A DNA stretch of 6,876 bases from Desulfobulbaceae bacterium (GCA_031256095.1 JAIRRG010000122.1:1-6876), one strand, 5' to 3'; positions 1 to 6,690 are shown, counted from the stretch's first letter. The notes: generated from the sequence alone by a model not told the origin. Numbers and translations: made by a program.

Positions 1-745
1 CCGACAGATCCATGACCGAGACGTTGATCGTCGGCACCCGCAGGTGCAGGCATTGAAAGCGCCCGCCCATCTCCGGCAGAATGCGGCCAATGCCTTTGGC
101 CAGGCCGGTATCGACCGGGATGATCGAATGCAGGGCGCTCCGGTTCAGGCGCGGGTTGCTGTGGCGGGAGCTGTCGAGGACTGGCTGGTCGTTCATCGCT
201 GAGTGGATGGTGGTGACCAGGCCGCGCTCGACGCCAAAGGTTTGGTCAAGAAGCAGCAGCGCTGGAGTGAGGCAGTTGGTGGTGCAGGAGGCGGCGGAGA
301 CAACACGGTGCTCCGGGCACAGCAGGTGGTGATTGACGCCGAAGACAACGGTGGCGTCCATGTCCGGCCCAGCCGGATGCGACAGCAGAATACGTTTTGC
401 TCCGCCGCGCAGATAGGTCAAGGCGGTGAGGCGGTCGTTGAAGGAACCGGAACATTCAAAAAGCAGGTCAATATCGTGATCGCCCCAGGCCAGACGGGCC
501 GGATCGGCCTCATGCGAAACAGCGATAGCGCGGCCATCGACGATCAGGTGATTGCCGTCGTGGCTGACCGGCAACGGCAAACGCCCGTGTGTGGTGTCGT
601 AACGGGTCAGATAGGAGATGGTTTCCAGCCCGGCCAGTTCGTTGATCGCCACGACCTGAAAGTCCCCAGCGCGCGCCCCGGTAAGCAGGGCCCGGAACAG
701 ACACTGGCCAATGCGGCCATAACCGTTGATTGCCACCCGATACAT
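1..745 (-). CDS. epd: D-erythrose-4-phosphate dehydrogenase, C-terminus cut by window edge
   Basis: This enzyme oxidises erythrose 4-phosphate to 4-phosphoerythronate with NAD, the first step of DXP-dependent pyridoxal 5'-phosphate synthesis in the cytoplasm. The first 248 residues are visible; the remaining roughly 90 lie beyond position 1. The Rossmann motif INGYGRIGQ is at residues 6-14 and INELA at 34-38. SHP is at 122-124, and the catalytic-cysteine motif SCTTNC at 153-158 gives Cys154. TTIHSAMNDQPV at 178-189 carries the catalytic His181, with SIIPVDT at 207-213 and VRVPTINV at 236-243. INELA and SAMNDQ, in place of the IND and AYTGDQ of glycolytic GAPDH, are what point to Epd. The start at 745 has a GGTGAGG ribosome binding site (758-752) six bases upstream that overlaps the stop of the preceding DUF3465 gene, implying translational coupling. 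An unusual GAPDH paralogue is the alternative, but the family motifs make this unlikely. Confidence 0.9.
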   Translation of the reverse strand, partial: MYRVAINGYGRIGQCLFRALLTGARAGDFQVVAINELAGLETISYLTRYDTTHGRLPLPVSHDGNHLIVDGRAIAVSHEADPARLAWGDHDIDLLFECSGSFNDRLTALTYLRGGAKRILLSHPAGPDMDATVVFGVNHHLLCPEHRVVSAASCTTNCLTPALLLLDQTFGVERGLVTTIHSAMNDQPVLDSSRHSNPRLNRSALHSIIPVDTGLAKGIGRILPEMGGRFQCLHLRVPTINVSVMDLS

Positions 746-751
746 GGGACG

Positions 752-758
752 CCTCACC
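752..758 (-). promoter_or_regulatory. Ribosome binding site of epd, overlapping upstream stop codon
   Basis: Read on the minus strand, GGTGAGG lies 6 nt before the ATG at 745-743 and contains the TGA stop (756-754) of the DUF3465 gene. The overlap suggests that ribosomes finishing the first gene reinitiate on epd. It also fixes the epd start. Confidence 0.6.
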
Positions 759-1230
759 GGTACAATGTATGGTTCAGGGACAGCCAGCCGTCTGGGTGCC
801 TGCCCGCCGGGTCGTGATGCGTCCAGTGCAGAACGCCGCCTTTGTCATTCCAGATATATTCGCCACAAAACGACAGCCGGTCGCCAGCGGAAAGACCGCC
901 GATTTTCTTGGCGATGTCGGTGTTGTGGGCAACGAGGACAACCAGACCCGGCGCCACTTTCAACAAAAAGCGCTGATGCCGTATCCCCCTGTCATCATCC
1001 GGCAAAATTTTTACCACTTCTCCGTGGCCATAAACCAGTGCTTTTCTGCCCCCTTGGCCAAGATGTTCGGCGGTGTCGCGATTGGTCAAGGCCGTTCCTG
1101 GACATATCCCTTCCTCCTGATGTCCTGGCGGATTGGCGGGATAATCGCCGTATTGGCCGTAATGCCGAGCGTAAAAGGCCAAAAAAAGGATGACCAACAG
1201 GGTAAGGATGGTACGGGCGCGCTTGGACAT
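754..1230 (-). CDS. DUF3465 family protein, N-terminally membrane-anchored or exported
   Basis: This 158-residue protein has no known biochemical function. Residues 1-6 are basic (MSKRAR) and residues 7-21 are a hydrophobic run, consistent with a signal peptide or single membrane anchor that places the rest outside the cytoplasm. A poorly conserved linker follows to about residue 65. The conserved core runs from about 66 to 150. It contains LPDDDRGIRHQRF (76-88), LVAHNTDIA (99-107), GEYIWNDKGG (123-132) and HWTHHDPAGRHPDGW (135-149), and I recognise this pattern as DUF3465. The clustered His and Asp residues near the C-terminus could bind metal or nucleotide, but that is only inference. The gene is first in a likely two-gene operon with epd, 8 bp apart. 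The start lacks an obvious Shine-Dalgarno sequence (the preceding bases are ACCGCCCCC), so it may be translated from a very short leader. Confidence 0.82.
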   Translation of the reverse strand: MSKRARTILTLLVILFLAFYARHYGQYGDYPANPPGHQEEGICPGTALTNRDTAEHLGQGGRKALVYGHGEVVKILPDDDRGIRHQRFLLKVAPGLVVLVAHNTDIAKKIGGLSAGDRLSFCGEYIWNDKGGVLHWTHHDPAGRHPDGWLSLNHTLYR

Positions 1231-1245
1231 GGGGGCGGTAAGGGT

Positions 1246-1274
1246 TTTATATGATGGTATGATGATAGCGCCAA
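1246..1274 (-). promoter_or_regulatory. Candidate sigma70 promoter for DUF3465-epd
   Basis: On the minus strand, TTGGCG (1274-1269) and TATAAA (1251-1246) are separated by 17 bp. A transcript would start near 1239, only about 9 nt before the DUF3465 ATG, so its message would be almost leaderless. That fits the lack of a Shine-Dalgarno sequence there. The match is by eye and untested. Confidence 0.4.
1255..1263 (+). promoter_or_regulatory. Candidate extended -10 promoter for the dgt operon
   Basis: TGGTATGAT fits the extended -10 pattern TGnTATAAT with one mismatch in the hexamer. No good -35 sits upstream. Transcription would begin around 1270, giving a leader of about 128 nt that includes the hairpin at 1302-1320. 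The element lies between the -35 and -10 of the opposite-strand promoter candidate, so the two would compete for polymerase. Confidence 0.3.
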
Positions 1275-1301
1275 CTTTCTATCCGGTTGTTGCGGAAATG
1301 T

Positions 1302-1320
1302 AAAGCGGCGCTGCCGCTTT
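1302..1320. repeat. Perfect 19-bp inverted repeat in the dgt leader
   Basis: AAAGCGGC (1302-1309) and GCCGCTTT (1313-1320) are exact reverse complements around the 3-nt loop GCT. As RNA this is a stable GC-rich hairpin. No T-run follows beyond the three Ts within the arm, so it is a poor intrinsic terminator in the plus direction. Upstream GGAAA (1294-1298) can also pair with TTTCC (1318-1322), giving a possible alternative fold. It could be an operator, an mRNA-stabilising or attenuating hairpin, or a degenerate terminator. Confidence 0.6.
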
Positions 1321-1397
1321 CCTGGTTGCGTCTGGCTTGCCGGGAGGGTAAAAAGAAGAATTATCCAACTCTTACAACCACCCCAATATGGACTGAC

Positions 1398-2492
1398 ATG
1401 GCATTTCTACCGGTAATCGGTCGGTCGATCAAAAAACAACTGGAAGAGCGCGAAGAGGGAACGCTATCCCCCTTTGCCGCCCTGAGCCAGAATTCGCGCG
1501 GACGCCGCCGCGAAGAAGAAGATGTCATCACCGATATCCGCCTGCCCTTTCAGCGTGACCGCGACCGGATCGTCCATTCAAAAGCCTTCCGCCGCATGCA
1601 ATACAAAACCCAGGTCTTTTTGTCGCCAACCGGCGACCATTACCGGACGCGGCTGACCCATGTGCTCGAGGTGTCGCAGATTGCCCGCACCATCGCCAGC
1701 GCCCTTTGCCTGAACGAGCCATTGGTCGAGGCCATTGCCCTCGGCCACGATTTGGGACATACGCCTTTTGGCCACGCCGGCGAAGCGACCTTAAACGAAC
1801 TGCATCCGGGAGGTTTCAAACATTATACGCACAGCCTGCGGGTCGTCGATTGCCTGGAGAATGACGGCAAAGGTTTGAACCTGACTTACGAAGTCCGCGA
1901 TGGCATTGTCCGCCATTCCAAGGGCGCGGGCGACATCATCCCGAAAGACCCGGCCAAGCTGGCGGTGACGCTGGAGGGGCAGGTGGTGCGCCTGGCCGAT
2001 ATTATCGCTTATGTCAACCATGACCTCGACGACGCCCTGCGCGCCCGCATTATTGGTGAGGATGACCTGCTGCCCAGGATCCGTAAAGTGATCGGCGACC
2101 GGCATTCCCGGCGTATTGGCGCCATGGTGCGCGATGTCATCGTCCAGACTTTAAGCCACGATGATGGCGGCCTGCATATCAGCGATCAGATGCTGGCGAC
2201 CATCACCGACCTGCGCGCTTTTCTTTTTGAAAATGTTTATCGCTGCGCCCAGGTGGACAGCGAGTTCGAGAAGGCCGAACTGGTCATCCGCCATCTCTAC
2301 GCCCACCTGCTGGAATTTGGCCTGACCCGCCGCGAGGGCCGAAAATGGCGGCAGGAGGAACGCCCGGCCAGTTGGCGCGATGCAACCACCGCCCACCGCG
2401 AAGTCTGCGATTTTGTCGCCGGCATGACCGACCGCTATGCCCTTGACCTGTACGAATATATCTTTTTGCCCCGTCCCTGGAACCTGCGTTGA
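1398..2492 (+). CDS. dgt: HD-domain deoxyguanosinetriphosphate triphosphohydrolase-like protein
   Basis: This 364-residue cytoplasmic enzyme belongs to the dGTPase/dNTPase branch of the HD superfamily, which hydrolyses dNTPs to deoxynucleoside plus triphosphate. The N-terminal segment LSPFAALSQNSRGRR (23-37) and RDRDRIVHSKAFRRMQYKTQV (53-73) are family hallmarks. The metal-binding HD set is His88 (in TRLTHVLEV), His117-Asp118 (in GHDLGHTPFGH) and Asp201 (in RLADIIAYVNHDLDD). The C-terminal block CDFVAGMTDRYALDLYE is also typical. The length fits the shorter dGTPase-like type rather than the roughly 500-residue E. coli Dgt, so true substrate specificity is uncertain. The frame stays open upstream to an ATG at 1287, but those 37 residues do not resemble the family and would include the leader hairpin, so I start at 1398. 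No clear Shine-Dalgarno precedes 1398. valS follows after 43 bp. Confidence 0.9.
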   Translation: MAFLPVIGRSIKKQLEEREEGTLSPFAALSQNSRGRRREEEDVITDIRLPFQRDRDRIVHSKAFRRMQYKTQVFLSPTGDHYRTRLTHVLEVSQIARTIASALCLNEPLVEAIALGHDLGHTPFGHAGEATLNELHPGGFKHYTHSLRVVDCLENDGKGLNLTYEVRDGIVRHSKGAGDIIPKDPAKLAVTLEGQVVRLADIIAYVNHDLDDALRARIIGEDDLLPRIRKVIGDRHSRRIGAMVRDVIVQTLSHDDGGLHISDQMLATITDLRAFLFENVYRCAQVDSEFEKAELVIRHLYAHLLEFGLTRREGRKWRQEERPASWRDATTAHREVCDFVAGMTDRYALDLYEYIFLPRPWNLR

Positions 2493-2535
2493 CTCGGCCC
2501 ACGCCGTCGCCGTCACTATTTTGCCACGATTTGTC

Positions 2536-5196
2536 ATGACTGAAACACTCTTGCCGAAAACCTACGAATTTGCCGCCACCGAAGAAAAATGGCTCGGCCG
2601 CTGGCGGGCTGAACACTCGTTTGCCGCCAACATGACCGAAGGCCGGCCAGCCTTTTCGATCGTCATCCCGCCGCCGAATGTCACCGGTGTCTTGCACATG
2701 GGCCACGCCCTGAACAATACGTTGCAAGATATTTTGACCCGCTACCATCGCATGAAAGGCGACAACACCCTGTGGCTGCCGGGCACCGACCACGCCGGCA
2801 TCGCCACCCAGAACGTTGTCGAGCGGCAATTGCGGACCGAAGGCAAAAACAAAAACGATTTGGGCCGTGATGCCTTTATTGAGCGGATCTGGCAATGGCG
2901 GCGGGAAAAAGGCGGGGCGATCGTCGAGCAGCTGAAAAAGCTTGGCGCTTCCTGCGATTGGCAGCGTGAGCGCTTCACGATGGACGAGGGCCTGTCGAAG
3001 GCGGTGCGCCAGGTTTTTGTCCAGCTTTACAAAGAAGGTTTGATTTATAAGGGCGATTATATCGTCAACCGCTGCCCGAGCTGCCAGACCGCCCTTTCTG
3101 ACGATGAGGTGGAATTCGAGGAACGGGACGGCAAACTCTACTACATCCGCTATCCGCTGGCCGATGGCTCCGGTGAACTGGTGGTGGCGACGACGCGCCC
3201 GGAAACAATGTTGGGCGATACCGCCGTCGCCGTCCATCCCGATGACGAGCGCTACCGCGCCTTCGTCGGCAAAGAGGTGACGCTGCCCATCGCCGGCCGG
3301 GCGATCAAGGTGATTGCCGACACCGCTGTCGAACTGGGCTTTGGCACCGGGGCGCTGAAGGTGACGCCGTCACACGATCGCAACGACTATGAGATGGGCA
3401 AACGGCATAACCTATCCTTTATGAAGGTCATGGATGATCGCGGCTTCATGAATGAGAATGCTGGGGAATACCAAGGGCTTGACCGTTTTGCCTGCCGCGA
3501 AAAAATCGTCGCCGACCTGCGAGCCGACGGCTTTCTCGTGAAAATCGAGGATTACAAGCATGCGGTCGGCGCCTGCTACCGCTGTCACACCGTCATCGAG
3601 CCGGCAACCTCGCGGCAATGGTTTGTCGCCATGCGGGTGTTGGCCGACGAAGCCAAAGCGGCGGTTGAGGATGGCCGGGTGCGGCTGCATCCGAAATCTT
3701 GGCGGGCCAATTTCTTTGGCTGGATGAATAATATCCGCGACTGGTGCATCTCGCGCCAGATTTGGTGGGGGCATCGCATTCCCTCTTGGGATTGCCAGGA
3801 TTGCGGCGAGCGCATCGTTGAGATGGCGGATCCGAGCCGCTGTCCGCACTGTGGCTCGGCCCAGATTGTCCAGGAAGAGGATGTCCTTGACACCTGGTTT
3901 TCCTCGGCCTTGTGGCCGTTTTCAACCATGGGCTGGCCGGAAAAAACGAAAGAGCTCACGATGTTCTATCCGACCTCGGTTTTGGTGACCAGCTTTGATA
4001 TTCTCTTCTTCTGGGTCGCCCGCATGATGATGATGGGCCTGCATTTCATGGGCGAACCGCCATTCACGGATGTCTACCTGCACGCCTTGGTCCGCGACAA
4101 AGATGGTCGCAAGATGTCAAAATCGTTGGGTAATGGCATCGACCCGCTCGACGTTATGGCCAGCTACGGCGCTGACGCCATGCGTTTTACACTGACGGCC
4201 TTGGCCGCCCAGGGCCGGGAGATCCGCCTCGACCTTGAGCGGATCGAAGGCTATAAACACTTCATCAACAAGATATGGAATGCGGCCCGCTTTGCCCATA
4301 TGCATCTGGCTGATTGCGACGAGCATATCCGTGAAGTAGCCGATAATCCAGGGCAATTGCCGATGGCCTACCGTTGGATCCTGAGCCGGGCCGAGGCCAC
4401 AGCCGAAGTAGTGCGGGGCGCCTACGACAATTTCCTCTTCAACGAGGCGGCCCAGGCCGGTTACCAATTTATCTGGACGGAATTTTGCGATTGGTATCTG
4501 GAGTGGATCAAGGCCGATTTATTTAGCGCCGACGACGAGGTGAAAGCTACGGCGAAAGGCGTGCTCCTGACGGTTTTAGAGACAATTTTGCACTTGACGC
4601 ATCCAATCATTCCTTTTGTTACCGAAGAAATCTGGAGCGTCTTGCCCGGCAAGCGTTCGCTGTTGATGACCGCGCCTTTTCCAGAACCGCGTCCCAGTTG
4701 GCGCGACGCCCAGGCCGAAGAAGAAATGGCCGTCGTTATAGAGGCGATCAGCGGCCTCAGGGCAATTCGCTCGGAAAACGACATTCATCCATCGGCGAAG
4801 CTGACGGCGCTTGTTCTGTGCCCCGGCGAGGCAAAACGGGCGGTGCTGACCGCCAACGGCAAGCGCATCGCCGATTTGGCCCGGCTTGAGTCCCTGTCGA
4901 TCGCCGCCTCCGGCGACAAGCCGGAGAAGTCGGCCAGTTTTGTCGGCCTCGGCCTGGAAATCTTCGTGCCGCTCCAGGGCCTGGTCGATGTGGCGGCGGA
5001 GCTGGTGAAAAACGAGAAAGAGCTGGTCAGAGTCGAAGAAAAGCTGGCGCAAGTCCGCAAAAAACTCGGCAACGACAATTTTCTCGCCAAAGCCCAAGCG
5101 GAAGTGGTAGCAAAAGAGCGCGACAAGCTGGCCGAACTGGAAGCGCGCTTGGCCCTTCTCATCTCTGCTGGCGATCGTCTGCAAAAGATGCGGTGA
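2536..5196 (+). CDS. valS: Valyl-tRNA synthetase
   Basis: ValRS charges tRNA-Val with valine in the cytoplasm and edits misactivated threonine. The 886-residue protein shows the class I signatures HMGH (54-57, in PPNVTGVLHMGH) and KMSKS (526-530). The editing domain contains TTRPETMLGDTAV, and WWGHRIPSW lies before the second half of the catalytic core. Two Cys4 clusters are visible: Cys180/183 with Cys347/350, and Cys420/423 with Cys436/439. They are expected to bind zinc structurally, as in the Thermus-type enzyme and unlike E. coli ValRS. The anticodon-binding domain follows. A C-terminal coiled coil spans about 817-880, with the LGNDNFLAKAQAEVV segment, where most relatives have KAP. An open extension to an ATG at 2437 overlaps dgt and is not family-like, so the start at 2536 (MTETLLPKTYE) is preferred, although its Shine-Dalgarno is weak. 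No T-box leader is present. Confidence 0.97.
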   Translation: MTETLLPKTYEFAATEEKWLGRWRAEHSFAANMTEGRPAFSIVIPPPNVTGVLHMGHALNNTLQDILTRYHRMKGDNTLWLPGTDHAGIATQNVVERQLRTEGKNKNDLGRDAFIERIWQWRREKGGAIVEQLKKLGASCDWQRERFTMDEGLSKAVRQVFVQLYKEGLIYKGDYIVNRCPSCQTALSDDEVEFEERDGKLYYIRYPLADGSGELVVATTRPETMLGDTAVAVHPDDERYRAFVGKEVTLPIAGRAIKVIADTAVELGFGTGALKVTPSHDRNDYEMGKRHNLSFMKVMDDRGFMNENAGEYQGLDRFACREKIVADLRADGFLVKIEDYKHAVGACYRCHTVIEPATSRQWFVAMRVLADEAKAAVEDGRVRLHPKSWRANFFGWMNNIRDWCISRQIWWGHRIPSWDCQDCGERIVEMADPSRCPHCGSAQIVQEEDVLDTWFSSALWPFSTMGWPEKTKELTMFYPTSVLVTSFDILFFWVARMMMMGLHFMGEPPFTDVYLHALVRDKDGRKMSKSLGNGIDPLDVMASYGADAMRFTLTALAAQGREIRLDLERIEGYKHFINKIWNAARFAHMHLADCDEHIREVADNPGQLPMAYRWILSRAEATAEVVRGAYDNFLFNEAAQAGYQFIWTEFCDWYLEWIKADLFSADDEVKATAKGVLLTVLETILHLTHPIIPFVTEEIWSVLPGKRSLLMTAPFPEPRPSWRDAQAEEEMAVVIEAISGLRAIRSENDIHPSAKLTALVLCPGEAKRAVLTANGKRIADLARLESLSIAASGDKPEKSASFVGLGLEIFVPLQGLVDVAAELVKNEKELVRVEEKLAQVRKKLGNDNFLAKAQAEVVAKERDKLAELEARLALLISAGDRLQKMR

Positions 5197-5200
5197 GACC

Positions 5201-5695
5201 ATGAATCTCAGCGCGGTCAAAGCCGATATTACGACGCTGACGGTCGATGCCATTGTCAACGCCGCCAATTCTTCACTTCTTGGCGGCGGCGGTGTCGATG
5301 GGGCGATTCATCGGGCCGCCGGGCCGGAACTGCTGGCGGAATGCCGACTGTTAGGAGGTTGCGCGGTCGGTGATGCCAAAGTGACCAAAGGCTATCGTTT
5401 ACCTGTCCGCTTCGTCATTCATACCGTCGGCCCGGTGTGGCGCGGCGGCGGCCATGGCGAAGCGGCGCTTTTGGCCTCGTGCTATCAACGGTCGTTGGCG
5501 GTAGCGGCGTCAATCGGAGCCAAGTCGATCTCCTTTCCCGGTATCAGCACCGGCGTCTACGGCTATCCGCTGGCCGACGCGGCGAAAATCGCGGTCGCCA
5601 CCGTCAAGGCATTTCCTGAAGGCAGCGTCGGCTCGGTGATTTTTTGTTGTTTTAACGATGCCGCCTTGCTCACTTACCTATCTCTACTCGCCTGA
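5201..5695 (+). CDS. MacroD-type macro domain protein (ADP-ribose / O-acetyl-ADP-ribose hydrolase)
   Basis: This 164-residue protein is a single macro domain, close in length to E. coli YmdB. Members of the MacroD group hydrolyse O-acetyl-ADP-ribose and remove mono-ADP-ribose from acidic protein side chains. The first ligand loop VNAANSSLLGGGGVDGAIH (19-37) contains Asn23 and Asp33, the positions that correspond to the YmdB catalytic Asn and Asp. CAVGDAKVTKGYRL (54-67), IHTVGP (73-78) and the second loop FPGISTGVYGYP (112-123) are also typical. All catalytic-loop residues expected for activity are present. There is no signal peptide, so it is cytoplasmic. It begins 4 bp after the valS stop, with a weak GGTGAG overlapping that stop, and ends 8 bp before nadC. 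This places it inside the operon and makes coupling with NAD metabolism plausible. I do not assign ymdB because specificity and orthology are unproven. Confidence 0.92.
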   Translation: MNLSAVKADITTLTVDAIVNAANSSLLGGGGVDGAIHRAAGPELLAECRLLGGCAVGDAKVTKGYRLPVRFVIHTVGPVWRGGGHGEAALLASCYQRSLAVAASIGAKSISFPGISTGVYGYPLADAAKIAVATVKAFPEGSVGSVIFCCFNDAALLTYLSLLA

Positions 5696-5703
5696 AAAAA
5701 TCT

Positions 5704-6537
5704 ATGGAAAAGCATCTTCTTCGCCGACAGCTGGCCGCTTTCCTTGCCGAGGATGTTGGCTGTGGCGACCTGACCAGCGAAAGCATCTTCACGCCCGAGC
5801 AGACCGGCGCCGCCCGCCTGGTGGCGCGGCAACACTGTCTGGCCGCGGGGGTAGCGGCGGTGGCGGCGGAAGTCTTCCACGTCCAGAACGAGGCGATTGT
5901 CTGCGAAAATTGCTTGGCCGACGGTCAGGAAGTGACACCCGGCATGGCCATAATGACGGTGCGCGGCCCGGTCGTCGATCTGCTCAAGGCCGAGCGGGTG
6001 GCTTTGAATCTGTTGCAGCGGCTGTGCGGTATTGCCACCCTGACCAGCCAGTATGCACGGCTTGTGGCTGGAACCAAGGCGCGCATCGTCGATACCCGCA
6101 AAACCACGCCAGGTCTGCGGCTGCTGGAAAAATACGCGGTGACGGTTGGCGGCGGCGGTAACCATCGCTATAACCTCGCCGACGGGGTGCTGGTCAAGGA
6201 CAACCACATCGCCGCCTGCGGCGGCATCGCCACCGCCGTTGCCCGGCTGCGCCAGCGCGTTCCCCATACCATCCGCATTGAGGTCGAATGCGACAGCCTC
6301 GAACAGGTGGCCGACTGCCTCGCCTGCGGCGTCGATTGTATTCTGCTCGACAACATGACACCTGATATACTGCGTCAGGCTGTGGCTCTGATCGCCGGCC
6401 AGGCGCTGACCGAAGCCTCCGGCGGCGTCAATTTGGACACGGTGGCCGAAATCGCCGCTACCGGCGTCGATCTCATTTCCGTCGGCGCCATCACCCATTC
6501 GGCGCCGCATTGCGATATCGGTATGGACTGGCTGTAA
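5704..6537 (+). CDS. nadC: Nicotinate-nucleotide pyrophosphorylase (quinolinate phosphoribosyltransferase)
   Basis: NadC condenses quinolinate with PRPP, releasing CO2 and pyrophosphate to give nicotinate mononucleotide, the entry into the shared NAD pathway. The 277-residue length is normal. The N-terminal EDVGCGDLTSE (16-26) is typical. The active-site set is intact: Arg98 (ERVALNLLQRLCGIAT), Arg132-Lys133 (DTRKTTPGLR), His154-Arg155 (GGGGNHRYNL), Lys165 (LVKDNHI), Glu195 (EVEC) and Asp216 (LLDNM). The phosphate-binding EASGGV and the VDLISVGAITHSAP segment close the barrel. Spacing of these residues matches the characterised Mycobacterium enzyme to within one residue. The start lies 8 bp after the macro-gene stop and has no Shine-Dalgarno sequence, only an A-rich tract, so translation may depend on coupling. 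nadA and nadB are not in the window. Confidence 0.97.
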   Translation: MEKHLLRRQLAAFLAEDVGCGDLTSESIFTPEQTGAARLVARQHCLAAGVAAVAAEVFHVQNEAIVCENCLADGQEVTPGMAIMTVRGPVVDLLKAERVALNLLQRLCGIATLTSQYARLVAGTKARIVDTRKTTPGLRLLEKYAVTVGGGGNHRYNLADGVLVKDNHIAACGGIATAVARLRQRVPHTIRIEVECDSLEQVADCLACGVDCILLDNMTPDILRQAVALIAGQALTEASGGVNLDTVAEIAATGVDLISVGAITHSAPHCDIGMDWL

Positions 6538-6554
6538 GGCGGCGACAGCGGGGT

Positions 6555-6580
6555 ATCGTTTCGACATCAACGGATTTTTT
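6555..6580 (+). terminator. Weak candidate intrinsic terminator after nadC
   Basis: ATCGTT (6555-6560) can pair with AACGGAT (6569-6575), leaving one bulged G and an 8-nt loop, and is followed by a run of six Ts (6575-6580). The stem is short and AT-rich, so termination would be inefficient. Its position 18 bp past the nadC stop is right for an operon end. Confidence 0.35.
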
Positions 6581-6581
6581 C

Positions 6582-6611
6582 TTGCTTAAGCCGGAAATTC
6601 CGTGCCATAGT
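6582..6611 (+). promoter_or_regulatory. Candidate sigma70 promoter for the zinc-ribbon gene
   Basis: TTGCTT (6582-6587) and CATAGT (6606-6611) are separated by 18 bp. Each hexamer is a moderate match (3/6 and 4/6). Transcription would start near 6618, giving a leader of about 80 nt. The inverted repeat at 6592-6602 sits in the spacer. The call rests on eye matching only. Confidence 0.25.
6592..6602. repeat. Small palindrome CGGAA-A-TTCCG
   Basis: Perfect 5-bp arms surround a single central A. It lies between the putative -35 and -10 elements of the zinc-ribbon gene, where a repressor site could sit. At this size it could also occur by chance. Confidence 0.3.
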
Positions 6612-6618
6612 GTTGAAA

Positions 6619-6633
6619 GTGAGAAAAACTCAC
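6619..6633. repeat. Small hairpin GTGAG-AAAAA-CTCAC in leader
   Basis: Perfect 5-bp arms enclose a loop of five As, at the expected 5' end of the zinc-ribbon transcript. It could stabilise the mRNA or be a protein site. Without conservation data this is only suggestive. Confidence 0.35.
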
Positions 6634-6684
6634 CTAGCCGGTGCGGTGATGTCTTGCTCCGGTATGGGCGCATAAACCGCCAAT

Positions 6685-6690
6685 GAGGAA
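6685..6690 (+). promoter_or_regulatory. Shine-Dalgarno GAGGAA of the zinc-ribbon gene
   Basis: GAGGAA ends 6 nt before the ATG at 6697, the best ribosome binding site on the plus strand of the window. It decides the start in favour of 6697 over the out-of-frame ATG at 6683. Confidence 0.7.

Noticed and set aside
203..817. Long plus-strand open frame of 204 codons
   Set aside because: It is antisense to epd, which has clear family motifs on the minus strand; the predicted protein has no recognisable features.
730..1254. Plus-strand open frames across the DUF3465 gene
   Set aside because: They are antisense to a recognised conserved protein and lack family motifs.
1287..1397. 37-residue N-terminal extension of dgt
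   Set aside because: Not family-like and contains the leader hairpin; the family N-terminal motif begins shortly after the ATG at 1398.
2437..2535. 33-residue N-terminal extension of valS overlapping dgt
   Set aside because: Its residues come from the end of dgt read in another frame; MTETLLPKTYE at 2536 is the normal ValRS N-terminus.
2284..3237. Minus-strand open frame of 317 codons over dgt and valS
   Set aside because: A shadow of GC-rich codon bias; it crosses two well-supported genes on the opposite strand.
4576..5268. Minus-strand open frame of 230 codons over valS
   Set aside because: Antisense to the ValRS C-terminal region, with no recognisable domain.
1398..6537. Phage-defence reading of dGTPase plus macro domain
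   Set aside because: Both families occur in defence systems, but there is no DarT, nuclease or other effector here and the neighbours are essential housekeeping genes.
5674..6570. Minus-strand open frame of 298 codons over nadC
   Set aside because: Antisense shadow of nadC, whose active-site residues are all present in the forward frame.
6592..6608. Minus-strand TGGCACG resembling a sigma54 -24 element
   Set aside because: The required GC at -12 is absent at the right spacing (TTCC instead of TTGC), and it would point antisense into nadC.
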